A stretch of DNA of 7,298 nucleotides from JAIPEL01 sp050115795 (lineage in GTDB: Bacteria; Desulfobacterota; Desulfobacteria; Desulfobacterales; CAFBRK01). Within the stretch, counting starts at the first letter, position 1. The number at the start of each line of letters is the position of its first letter. Where the stretch lies: positions 1 through 7,298 of the forward strand of contig JASFPT010000220.1 in assembly GCA_050115795.1 (NCBI GenBank). Direction: 5' to 3'. The position numbers and the translations under genes are program-made. Shown in pieces: positions 1 to 6,006 of this stretch. The notes under the pieces were generated by a model. The model searched no databases. It saw only the letters and a program-made list of their open reading frames with translations, and was not told the origin of the DNA.

Positions 1-556
1 CGTATGCGGCCTCCACGCCCTGAAGATTTCCGTACCGCGCATCGAGCAGTCCGCCGTCCTTGAAAAAGAGAACCCCCTTTTTCCGTTTCCGTTTCTCGCT
101 GATGCGGATCGTGCATGTCCGCTCCTCCATCTCGATCAGCTGGAGGAAAATGCCCGATGAGACCCCGTGGAGGGTTCCGCCCTCCGACTCCCGACGCAGG
201 GTCGTCATAATTTTACGGGCGACGTTCTCGATCAGAAACGGCTTGGCGATGTAGCTGACGGCACCCCCTCTTTTGGCCATCTCCTTCATCTCCGGGGTGC
301 TGTAGCCGGTGAGGATAATGACCGGAATATCCGGAAAAGAATCCATGACGTGCCCCATCAGATCGAAGCCGTCCATCTCCGGCATCTTCAGGTCGGTGAT
401 GAGCAGCGATACCGCCTGCTTTTTGAGAATCGCCAACGCTTCCGACCCGCTTTGTGCCGCGACCACGGAAAACGTGTCTCGATATTTCTCCAGGCCCTGC
501 TCCAGGGAACGAAGCATTTCCACATCGTCGTCCACAATCAGAACGAGCTTGGCCAT
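1..556 (-). CDS. Response regulator receiver domain fused to DUF4388 (3' end outside window)
   Basis: The frame from an ATG at 556-554 stays open to the left edge, giving 185 codons with no stop, so the gene is cut. Residues 1-115 form a CheY-like receiver. The acidic cluster D9-D10-D11, the phospho-acceptor D55 (in ITDLKMPEMDG), T83 and K105 (in AKPF) are all present, so it should be phosphorylated. From about residue 127 a second domain begins with the DUF4388 pattern: GTLHGV, LQLIEMEERTC, KGVLFFKDGGLLDARYG, then GVEAAY at the edge. DUF4388 is known mainly from PatA-like and receiver-linked proteins; its function is not established. A Shine-Dalgarno AGAAGGA lies at 565-571, 8 bases before the ATG. 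The gene starts 19 bases after the PAS-DHp gene's stop, so the two are probably cotranscribed. The kinase that phosphorylates D55 is not evident, because the neighbouring DHp protein lacks an ATPase domain. Confidence 0.93.
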   Translation of the reverse strand, partial: MAKLVLIVDDDVEMLRSLEQGLEKYRDTFSVVAAQSGSEALAILKKQAVSLLITDLKMPEMDGFDLMGHVMDSFPDIPVIILTGYSTPEMKEMAKRGGAVSYIAKPFLIENVARKIMTTLRRESEGGTLHGVSSGIFLQLIEMEERTCTIRISEKRKRKKGVLFFKDGGLLDARYGNLQGVEAAY

Positions 557-575
557 CACCGTTGTCCTTCTGGCA

Positions 576-1610
576 TCAGGAAGCCTGATCGATATCGACG
601 ATCCGGACCCCTGCGACATAATCCATCAACTTGTATTTTCGAATCTTTCCGATTTTCTTAGTAATTTCAATCAATCTTTGCACTTGAGACTGCACCCGGG
701 CAAGCTTTTCCGTCCGCGGGTCTTCCGGAGGTGTGTCGGCCACGATTTCGTTGACGAGGTTGGCGATCAGCGTCAACGGCTGGTTCAACCGATGGGCCAC
801 GCCACCAGCCATTTCGATGACCCCCTGAAGACGCTCCTGATCCAACCTTTCCTGCTGATTTTCGACGATACGGGTAACGTCCCGGCCGACGCCGCAAACA
901 CGGCCTGGCTCCCCTTCCCGGTCTGCGTTTCGGGCATGAACCATCAGGTGGCGGGCTTTGCCCTCCCGGTCGTTGAAGATGAGAATCCCCTCCGAGGCGT
1001 TTTGCTTGAGCACATCGGCAAAAAAGCCGCTGAACATTTGCCGATGCTTCGGGGCGATGTAGGCCGAAAGCGGGTTGCCGACCATCTCCGCAGCATCGTA
1101 ACCGAAGATTTCGGCACCCTCCGGATCGATACGTTGAATCAGCCCCCCGTCGTCGAGCGAAAAGGAAAATTCCCGCCGGGACGGGACGAAATCGACCAGA
1201 TGCGCCAGGGCCTTTCGGGGCTCTTTTTCGGGGGTAATATCCCGCAGAATCCCGTCCATGTGGGTCATGTTTCCATCCGTATCCCTCACCGCCTGAGCCG
1301 TCACCGAACACCAAATACGTGAGCCGTCCAAGCGCTGGAATTCAATGGGACGGTCTTCGACGAAGCCGGAGCGGATCAGTTCATTGATCAGATCCCCCCG
1401 ATCCATCTTCGAGCGATAGAGCCGGACCAACGGAAAGCACCTCATCTCATCGACGGATTGGAAACCAAAAATCCGGGCCAGGGCGCGGTTGCCAAACGTC
1501 AGCATTCCCTCAATGGAGGAGCGGTAGACCCCAAACGGGACGCGGTCGATGAAATCGGTGAAGCTGCCCTGGAAATCATCGATCGATTTTTGAGTTGACC
1601 TTGATTTCAT
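576..1610 (-). CDS. PAS-PAS-DHp protein lacking a kinase ATPase domain
   Basis: This 344-residue soluble protein has two PAS domains and a histidine-kinase dimerisation helix. PAS 1 spans about residues 16-128, with a PAC-like end GNMTHMDGILRDIT. PAS 2 spans about 135-250 (IFGYDAAEMVG, then GVGRDVTR). The DHp region is about 255-325 and carries the H-box GGVAHRLNQPLTLI with H273. The protein ends about 70 residues after the histidine, with no N, G1 or G2 boxes, so there is no HATPase_c domain. The next gene starts at once, so the ATPase has not been split into a neighbour. The residue after the histidine is R274, where active kinases of this type usually have E or D. No transmembrane segment is seen. 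The ATG at 1610 is the only sensible start, but its Shine-Dalgarno is poor (GGAAG only 2 bases away). It probably acts as a phospho-acceptor, dimerising scaffold or pseudokinase paired with the receiver protein downstream; that role is inferred. Confidence 0.93.
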   Translation of the reverse strand: MKSRSTQKSIDDFQGSFTDFIDRVPFGVYRSSIEGMLTFGNRALARIFGFQSVDEMRCFPLVRLYRSKMDRGDLINELIRSGFVEDRPIEFQRLDGSRIWCSVTAQAVRDTDGNMTHMDGILRDITPEKEPRKALAHLVDFVPSRREFSFSLDDGGLIQRIDPEGAEIFGYDAAEMVGNPLSAYIAPKHRQMFSGFFADVLKQNASEGILIFNDREGKARHLMVHARNADREGEPGRVCGVGRDVTRIVENQQERLDQERLQGVIEMAGGVAHRLNQPLTLIANLVNEIVADTPPEDPRTEKLARVQSQVQRLIEITKKIGKIRKYKLMDYVAGVRIVDIDQAS

Positions 1611-1645
1611 GTCTTCCGGAAAACGCCCTTGTCGCGATGGTGCGC

Positions 1646-1675
1646 GTGCGCCGGCACCTCTCGCGGTCTCGCGAG
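1646..1675. other. Two adjacent GC-rich hairpins between genes
   Basis: GTGC/GCAC (1646-1649 and 1654-1657, 4-base loop) is followed by a perfect 6-bp stem CTCGCG/CGCGAG (1660-1665 and 1670-1675, loop GTCT). A third inverted repeat, GCCGG/CCGGC, lies at 1726-1730 and 1742-1746. All are in the 158-base gap between the DUF4388-like gene and the PAS gene. No T-run follows on the minus strand, so this is not a typical intrinsic terminator. No convincing promoter was found in the gap either. Confidence 0.35.
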
Positions 1676-1768
1676 CTGGCCCCGTTCAATCGATACCGCA
1701 TCGCCCTGTCCGGTTCGATCGCATGGCCGGAGCAGCCCAGACCGGCTCTGCGGCATCCGGGCCGACCG

Positions 1769-2743
1769 CTATCCCTGGATATCGTAGCGACCGAGCACGG
1801 ATTCCCAGCGGTTGGCCCATCGGTTCATCGCATGCCGGACCTGATTCGATATTTGGAGCTCGTCGGCCAGCTCTGTAAGTATGGTCAAAAGCCCCCGGGC
1901 CAGGGCTTTGTCATCGGCATCCCCGGTGAAGGTCACCTTCTTCTGCGAATAATCGAATTCACCGACAAACGGATCCAGGAAATCAAAGCGCTCGGCGTTG
2001 TCGATGCAGCATCGGCGAAACAGGTTTTTGAAGTCCTTCCGATTGGATATCACGGCGCGCTCGAAAATGTCGATCAGCTCTTCGAACATTGTAAAATCGC
2101 GCTCCGTTGTGTTTCCGCCAGCCGCTGTGACAGGGGCGGCATCGGCCGCAGAAGGAGGCGAAATCTGTCGGACGCTGAAGGTGGACCCGCCATTGCGGGA
2201 TGTTTCGAGCAAGGCGCCCATCCGGTCTTCGATCGGTTCGGATCCGTTGCCGACCAGGGAACAGAAAATTTCCAGGATACCGCCGTTTTCAAACAGGATT
2301 ACCCCGACAGGCCGGTCTTTCGGTCCCCGCACCTCGATCAGGCCGGTCAGGCCTTCTGACTTCATCTTCTTGACCAGTCCGTCCAGGTCCGTGAATTCCG
2401 CGCTCAAATTGTCGTATATCGGACGGGCATCGTAAAGGTGCGTCCAAAAAAAGATTTTTTCCGGCTCGATCTCGTAGACACCGAGGTTGAAATTGATATT
2501 GGCGGCCGCCTTCACCAGGTGCTCGACGGCCGCCTCTCCGTAAACGGCGCCGTCGCGCCCCTCGACCATTCCGCACAGCGGCTCTGTTTCGTCGAAAAAG
2601 ACAACGCCTTCCATGGTTGGGGCCTTGAAATGAACCGCCCCCGAAGGAATCTGGCCCTGGTAATGTTCAAACACCTTGCGGATGTCGACATAGTAGCTGT
2701 TCAGGTTCTGAATGATCGGATTGTATTTAGGGAAAAAGATCAT
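1769..2743 (-). CDS. Protein with two DUF4388-like units and a novel C-terminal domain
   Basis: This is a 324-residue soluble protein with no signal peptide or membrane span. I do not recognise it as a named family. Residues about 17-94 and 114-195 align by eye. Each has D-[IL] near its start, then a turn with G four to five residues before a beta strand, then GV-x2-F-[DE], then a G and a helix, and ends with F-x-V or G-V-Y plus a charged strand. The same pattern occurs in the DUF4388 part of the receiver protein at 1-556. A low-complexity linker rich in A, S and P (about 196-214) leads to a helical C-terminal domain (215-324) with a FLDPFVGEF motif at 245-253. The ATG at 2743 has no clear Shine-Dalgarno. 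The gene follows the receptor by 95 bases, a gap that contains a strong hairpin. A role as a protein-interaction adaptor is inferred from the repeats and context only. Confidence 0.85.
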   Translation of the reverse strand: MIFFPKYNPIIQNLNSYYVDIRKVFEHYQGQIPSGAVHFKAPTMEGVVFFDETEPLCGMVEGRDGAVYGEAAVEHLVKAAANINFNLGVYEIEPEKIFFWTHLYDARPIYDNLSAEFTDLDGLVKKMKSEGLTGLIEVRGPKDRPVGVILFENGGILEIFCSLVGNGSEPIEDRMGALLETSRNGGSTFSVRQISPPSAADAAPVTAAGGNTTERDFTMFEELIDIFERAVISNRKDFKNLFRRCCIDNAERFDFLDPFVGEFDYSQKKVTFTGDADDKALARGLLTILTELADELQISNQVRHAMNRWANRWESVLGRYDIQG

Positions 2744-2775
2744 AGGATTGTAGGTCCGTCGAAGACCATCGGCTC

Positions 2776-2803
2776 CGACAGCAGGGCAAACGCCCTGCCG
2801 TCG
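2776..2803. terminator. Strong 12-bp hairpin in gap (terminator or attenuator candidate)
   Basis: The arms are 2776-2787 and 2792-2803, with 12 pairs (one G-T type mismatch) around a 4-base loop AAAC. The T-rich tail TTTTGGTT lies at 2804-2811 on the plus strand. A classical Rho-independent terminator would therefore read plus-strand transcripts. For the minus-strand genes there is an A-rich stretch before the stem and no U-run after it, so in that direction it may instead slow transcription or protect the mRNA end of the receptor gene. Confidence 0.45.
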
Positions 2804-2838
2804 TTTTGGTTATGGGGCTTTTACCGGCGCTTGCTGGT

Positions 2839-4185
2839 TCATCCCCTCCGACGCCGCAATCTTTCGATGGAAAGGCGGATGCTGTCGGCCATCCGCTGGA
2901 TGGCGCCGCCCAGATCGCCGATCTCATCTTTGGACTTGACGCGGATTTCCGCATCCAGTTCACCGAGACTGATGCGCTCTGCGACATCGGTCAACTGGTT
3001 GATGGGCCGGGTGATCGCGCGGCCGGCGACCATGGCCACCAGCAAAACCACCAGGATCGTCGCTCCCAACAAAATCATGCCGAAAAAGGCGATCTGCTGG
3101 AGTACGGCAAAGGCTTCCTTCTTTTGCTGTTGAACCGCCAGCACCCACCCGTAGCGCGTCTTTGCGGTGTATCCCAGGGAGGGCTCCCCCTTTTCATCGT
3201 CAAAATACTGCACCCCGGTTCGTCCTCTCTTGAAGGCGGAAACCAGTGGGTGGCCGCTCAAGTTCTTCTGCTGCAGGGTGAAGGTTCGGCTCGGGTGGGC
3301 AACGACTTTGGCCGTTTCGTCCACCAGAAAGGCATAGCCGGTATTGCCCTCCCGCCACGTGGCGATTCGTTTGGATATGTCGTCGATGGTCATGGCGTTG
3401 GCCATGACCCCGACAATATTGTCTCCCCGTTTGATCGGAACGGCCAGGACCACCGCAGGCTTTTTGGAGGTCTTTCCGATCAGGGTCTGCCAGGCGAACG
3501 CTTTACCCGCCATGACATCCTTGTAGTACTGGCGGTCGGAATAGTCGCGCAGGGCCTTGCCATCGTCTCGCGCAACGTTCATGCCCCTTCTGTCGGTTGT
3601 AAAAACGAGGTACATCCAGGGATAGGCCTCGTGAACGGCTTTGAGCAGTGGCTCCTGGCGCAACCGGTCCATGGACTGAATCTCGGGCATCTCGGATAGC
3701 GCCTGCATAACCCGCAGATTTTTGTCGAACCACTCGTCCACGTGATTGGCCAGCCCTTCGGCGATGGCACCCATGAGCTGTTCCCGGTCGCTGCGGATTC
3801 GGCTTTCCGCCTGCTGGTAGGCGACAGCACCCAAAATGATCAGCGGCACGAGGCTGACCAGCAACATGGTCAAAAAGACCTTGGCAGTGATGCCGAATCG
3901 AAACCTGCGCTTTTTCCGGGATGGGGCAGGCGCCTCGCGACCCGATTCGGGGGTCTGCTCGACGCCCTGGAGAGCTTCGCGCGTCATCTCGACGGTTGCC
4001 GGAACCTCCTTTGCCTTCGCCTTTTCCGGCTCTGGCGGGGGGGGCGTTTTTGCCGCTTCGGGCCCGGGCCGCACGATGGTGATCACATGGCCGCAGGTTT
4101 TGCACTTCAGACGCGCCTTTTCTCCCTTGATCTTAACGGGGTCGATTCGGTATCGCTTTCCACATTCTTCGCAGAATACGATCAT
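2839..4185 (-). CDS. Membrane sensor: MJ0042 zinc ribbon, dCache-type domain, HAMP, no output domain
   Basis: The protein has 448 residues. Residues 1-40 form a cytoplasmic zinc ribbon of the MJ0042 type, with C5, C8, C28 and C31 as zinc ligands. A proline-, alanine- and lysine-rich linker follows (about 41-90), with a basic stretch KKRRFRF at 91-97. TM1 lies at about 101-123. A periplasmic double-Cache-like sensor (about 125-360) shows the DRQYYKDVMAG and GNTGYAFLVDETAKVVAHPS motifs typical of small-ligand binding. TM2 is at about 363-387. A HAMP domain follows (about 387-440: ITRPINQLTDVAERISLGEL, DEIGDLGGAIQRM). The protein then ends with a basic tail. There is no methyl-accepting, kinase or cyclase domain, and none is found out of frame downstream. 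The ATG at 4185-4183 overlaps the upstream gene's TAA by one base (TAATG), which predicts translational coupling; the Shine-Dalgarno is weak. Signalling presumably passes from HAMP to a separate partner, or through the zinc-ribbon end. Confidence 0.94.
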   Translation of the reverse strand: MIVFCEECGKRYRIDPVKIKGEKARLKCKTCGHVITIVRPGPEAAKTPPPPEPEKAKAKEVPATVEMTREALQGVEQTPESGREAPAPSRKKRRFRFGITAKVFLTMLLVSLVPLIILGAVAYQQAESRIRSDREQLMGAIAEGLANHVDEWFDKNLRVMQALSEMPEIQSMDRLRQEPLLKAVHEAYPWMYLVFTTDRRGMNVARDDGKALRDYSDRQYYKDVMAGKAFAWQTLIGKTSKKPAVVLAVPIKRGDNIVGVMANAMTIDDISKRIATWREGNTGYAFLVDETAKVVAHPSRTFTLQQKNLSGHPLVSAFKRGRTGVQYFDDEKGEPSLGYTAKTRYGWVLAVQQQKKEAFAVLQQIAFFGMILLGATILVVLLVAMVAGRAITRPINQLTDVAERISLGELDAEIRVKSKDEIGDLGGAIQRMADSIRLSIERLRRRRG

Positions 4186-4661
4186 TAGGCTGAATATCCT
4201 TTCTCCAGGATGATCTTCACCATGTTCTGCTTGAATTCGATTCGCTGCTGCTCACGCTGGATTTCGCGAGCGAGCACTTCCACCAGCTCCGGCGCCTGGC
4301 GGGTCGGCACGGCATCGATCCGCAAGCCCAGATCCGCCAGCGCATCTTCGATGATGACACCGGCGATCGGCCCGATGGCCATGGACAACTGCCGCTGCAG
4401 AAACGCCATAAACTGGAGATCGACGAGATCCGCAGCAGCGCGCAGCGGCTCGATCAATGCCGCTTCCAGCAACCGGTCGACGATTTCCCGAACCTCGGCC
4501 TGGGCGAGCCCGCACTTTTCGGCGATTTCAGCCGCCGTTTTTTTCCCGTCGACTTCGACGAAAAAGGTCAAGGTCTGGCTGTCCAGCGACACCTGACCCG
4601 TTTCTTCCCGGATCACCCGTTGAAAAACGGTCGACGGCAGCTGCGCTGGCGGTATTTTCAT
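4185..4661 (-). CDS. Winged-helix-like domain plus small helical C-terminal domain protein
   Basis: This is a 158-residue soluble protein. Residues about 28-72 look like a winged-helix or PqqD-like fold: a short beta hairpin (TLTFFVEVDGKKT), then helices in AAEIAEKCGLAQAEVREIVDRLLEAALIE. Residues about 82-155 are helical and contain SMAIGPIAGVIIEDAL. That segment resembles a small domain (DUF8082-like, by memory) found at the C-termini of some bacterial kinases and roadblock-linked proteins; this match is not tested. A strong Shine-Dalgarno, AGGAGGG at 4665-4671, supports the ATG at 4661. The gene lies 67 bases after the 200-residue protein and is coupled to the receptor through TAATG. A regulatory or adaptor role in the GTPase module is an inference. 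DNA binding is possible, but no clear recognition helix can be claimed. Confidence 0.88.
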   Translation of the reverse strand: MKIPPAQLPSTVFQRVIREETGQVSLDSQTLTFFVEVDGKKTAAEIAEKCGLAQAEVREIVDRLLEAALIEPLRAAADLVDLQFMAFLQRQLSMAIGPIAGVIIEDALADLGLRIDAVPTRQAPELVEVLAREIQREQQRIEFKQNMVKIILEKGYSA

Positions 4662-4673
4662 TCACCCTCCTGA

Positions 4674-4707
4674 GTCGAGATAACGGCTCACATCATCGCG
4701 GCTCGAC
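4674..4707 (-). other. Hairpin just upstream of the 158-residue gene's ribosome binding site
   Basis: GTCGAG (4674-4679) and CTCGAC (4702-4707) form a perfect 6-bp stem with a 22-base loop. In the mRNA the stem ends 2 bases before the AGGAGGG Shine-Dalgarno (4665-4671). It could influence ribosome loading or mRNA processing. The stem is short, so chance is possible. Confidence 0.3.
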
Positions 4708-4728
4708 CTCGCTGCTGGGGTACGGCGG

Positions 4729-5331
4729 TCAGGATTTCAATTCCTTTTTCAGCGCTGCGAATTCGGCGCGGATCGTCTTGCGAATCTCCTCCAGCACATA
4801 GAGCAGCGCCGCCGGCATCTCTTCGGACCGCGCTTCCGTGAAGTGGTTCGCCTTCGCCTGCGGAGCCGCCCGGGCCGATTCTTTTTTCCGGGCCAGCTTT
4901 TCTTTCAGGGCTTGAAACCGCTGAACCTCAATTCGAAGAATTTTCTTCCGTTTCGCCTCTGAAATCCCTTCCGTCATGGAGACGATCTGGAGGCTTGTGA
5001 AGATGGAGTTGAGCAGCTTGACGGCATCCGGGTGCGCATTGGCCTTCTGGGCCTTGATGTATTTTCCGACTGCGGCCAGAAGCTGAAGAAACAGCGTCAT
5101 GATGCGATCTTCGGCAAAGGTCGCTTTCAGGATATCAATCTGACGGAGCAGAGCGCTCATGATGTCGTCGTTGATCTCCCAGTCCACGGCCAGGAAAATC
5201 GCCTTCAATTCACGAAGGGGGTCCGGGAGCTGATTCGCATCGGTTTCCCCGTTGTCAGCCGCGGTTTCGGCAAAGAGATATTCGAGCTGCCCGTCCACTT
5301 CTTTGTCGATCGGTTTTTGATCGTCGGACAA
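4729..5331 (-). CDS. Conserved-looking helical protein of unknown function, TTG start
   Basis: The protein has 200 residues and is soluble and mostly helical. The N-terminal 37 residues are acidic and probably disordered. Residues about 38-147 form a compact module with DWEI at 50-53, FLQLLAAVGKYIKAQKANAHPDAVKLLNSIF at about 81-111, and a long basic helix ending AALKEKLARKK-like at about 138-150. After an alanine-rich linker, the last 30 residues form an amphipathic helix (EEIRKTIRAEFAALKKEL). From memory the central module resembles uncharacterised segments attached to signalling proteins in Desulfobacterota; I cannot name a family. Translation starts at TTG 5331: the perfect Shine-Dalgarno AGGAGG (5338-5343) sits 6 bases upstream and overlaps the GTPase stop codon TAG, so the two genes are translationally linked. 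A partner or effector of the GTPase is the simplest contextual guess. Confidence 0.88.
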   Translation of the reverse strand: MSDDQKPIDKEVDGQLEYLFAETAADNGETDANQLPDPLRELKAIFLAVDWEINDDIMSALLRQIDILKATFAEDRIMTLFLQLLAAVGKYIKAQKANAHPDAVKLLNSIFTSLQIVSMTEGISEAKRKKILRIEVQRFQALKEKLARKKESARAAPQAKANHFTEARSEEMPAALLYVLEEIRKTIRAEFAALKKELKS

Positions 5332-5337
5332 GGAAAG

Positions 5338-5343
5338 CCTCCT
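5338..5343 (-). promoter_or_regulatory. Ribosome binding site AGGAGG fused to the GTPase stop codon
   Basis: The mRNA reads TAGGAGG, where TAG (5344-5342) ends the GTPase gene and AGGAGG serves the next gene. The 6-base spacing fixes the TTG at 5331 as the start. Confidence 0.85.
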
Positions 5344-5947
5344 ATTCGAGATCCTTGGACAATGAGGCCATGGTCAGCGAGATGATCTTTTTCAGCGTCT
5401 CCACCACCTTGATACCCTCCAGGGCGCTGGCCTCGAAATAAGGAGCGTTGAGTTTCGCATTCAGGTCCTTTTGCAGCGTCTCCACGGAAAGCAGCGGAAT
5501 CCCCTGATCCCCCAAATCTCTCTTGTTGTATTGGAAGACCAGGGGCATCTTTGCCAGATCCTTTTTGTAGGCGACCAGGTTTTCCCTGGCATTTTGCAGC
5601 GCGATGATGTTCTTCTCTCTTCTGAGCTTCATGGAATCGGCCACAAAGACGATGCCATCCACCCCGCGAAGGACGAGCCTGCGGGTGGCGTTGTATTTCA
5701 CCTGACCCGGAACCGTGTAGAGCTGCATCCGAACGCTGTAACCCTTGATGGAGCCGATATCGAAGGGGAGAAAATCGAAAAACAGGGTCCGGTCGCCGTG
5801 GGTCTTGATCGCCACCAGATCCGTCGGGATCCGATTTCTGAACTTCTTGTGGATAAACTCCAGATTGGTGGTCTTTCCGCCCCGGCCGGGTCCATAGTAG
5901 ACGATTTTTGCCTGGACTTCCTTCTTTTTCAGATTGATGAACGCCAC
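5342..5947 (-). CDS. mglA: MglA-like Ras-family small GTPase
   Basis: This is a 201-residue cytoplasmic GTPase of the MglA (Arf-like bacterial) family. The G1 P-loop is GPGRGGKTT at 19-27, with K25 and T26. The switch I region includes THGDRTLFFDFLPFD (49-63). G3 is TVPGQV (79-83 region), G4 is NKRD (141-144), and G5 is in EASALEG (172-178). R53 and Q82 fall at the same numbers as the catalytic arginine and glutamine known in Myxococcus xanthus MglA, so the protein should hydrolyse GTP with an MglB-like activator. In Myxococcus MglA sets cell polarity for gliding and type IV pilus motility. The start is GTG 5947, with AAAGGTGA about 8 bases upstream; the resulting MAFIN matches the MSFIN-type start of the family. 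It follows the roadblock gene by 59 bases in the usual mglB-mglA order. P-loop residue R22 differs from the leucine common in the family. The symbol is by family similarity and not proven orthology. Confidence 0.96.
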   Translation of the reverse strand: MAFINLKKKEVQAKIVYYGPGRGGKTTNLEFIHKKFRNRIPTDLVAIKTHGDRTLFFDFLPFDIGSIKGYSVRMQLYTVPGQVKYNATRRLVLRGVDGIVFVADSMKLRREKNIIALQNARENLVAYKKDLAKMPLVFQYNKRDLGDQGIPLLSVETLQKDLNAKLNAPYFEASALEGIKVVETLKKIISLTMASLSKDLE

Positions 5948-5964
5948 GTATCTTCACCTTTCGC

Positions 5965-5995
5965 AGGCCGCCGATGGTATCGGCAGTGTCGGCCT
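5965..5995 (-). other. Two-tier stem-loop between the roadblock and GTPase genes
   Basis: The outer arms AGGCCG (5965-5970) and CGGCCT (5990-5995) pair perfectly. Inside them CCGAT (5971-5975) pairs with ATCGG (5979-5983) around the loop GGT, leaving a one-sided bulge CAGTGT. It occupies half of the 59-base gap and lies about 17 bases before the GTG start. It may set the relative expression of the two proteins. No U-run follows, so it is not an intrinsic terminator. Confidence 0.5.
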
Positions 5996-6006
5996 CCGGC
6001 TTTCGG

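Noticed and set aside
309..1322. A 337-codon plus-strand open frame across the receiver and PAS genes.
   Set aside because: It is antisense to two genes with clear family motifs and spans their boundary, so it is a shadow frame.
1595..2359. A 254-codon plus-strand open frame.
   Set aside because: It lies antisense to the clear DUF4388-like gene, has no domain features, and its codon pattern mirrors the opposite strand.
2806..3699. A 297-codon plus-strand open frame antisense to the receptor.
   Set aside because: The receptor on the minus strand has recognisable zinc ribbon, Cache and HAMP motifs, so this is a shadow frame. The glycine- and histidine-rich product shows no motifs.
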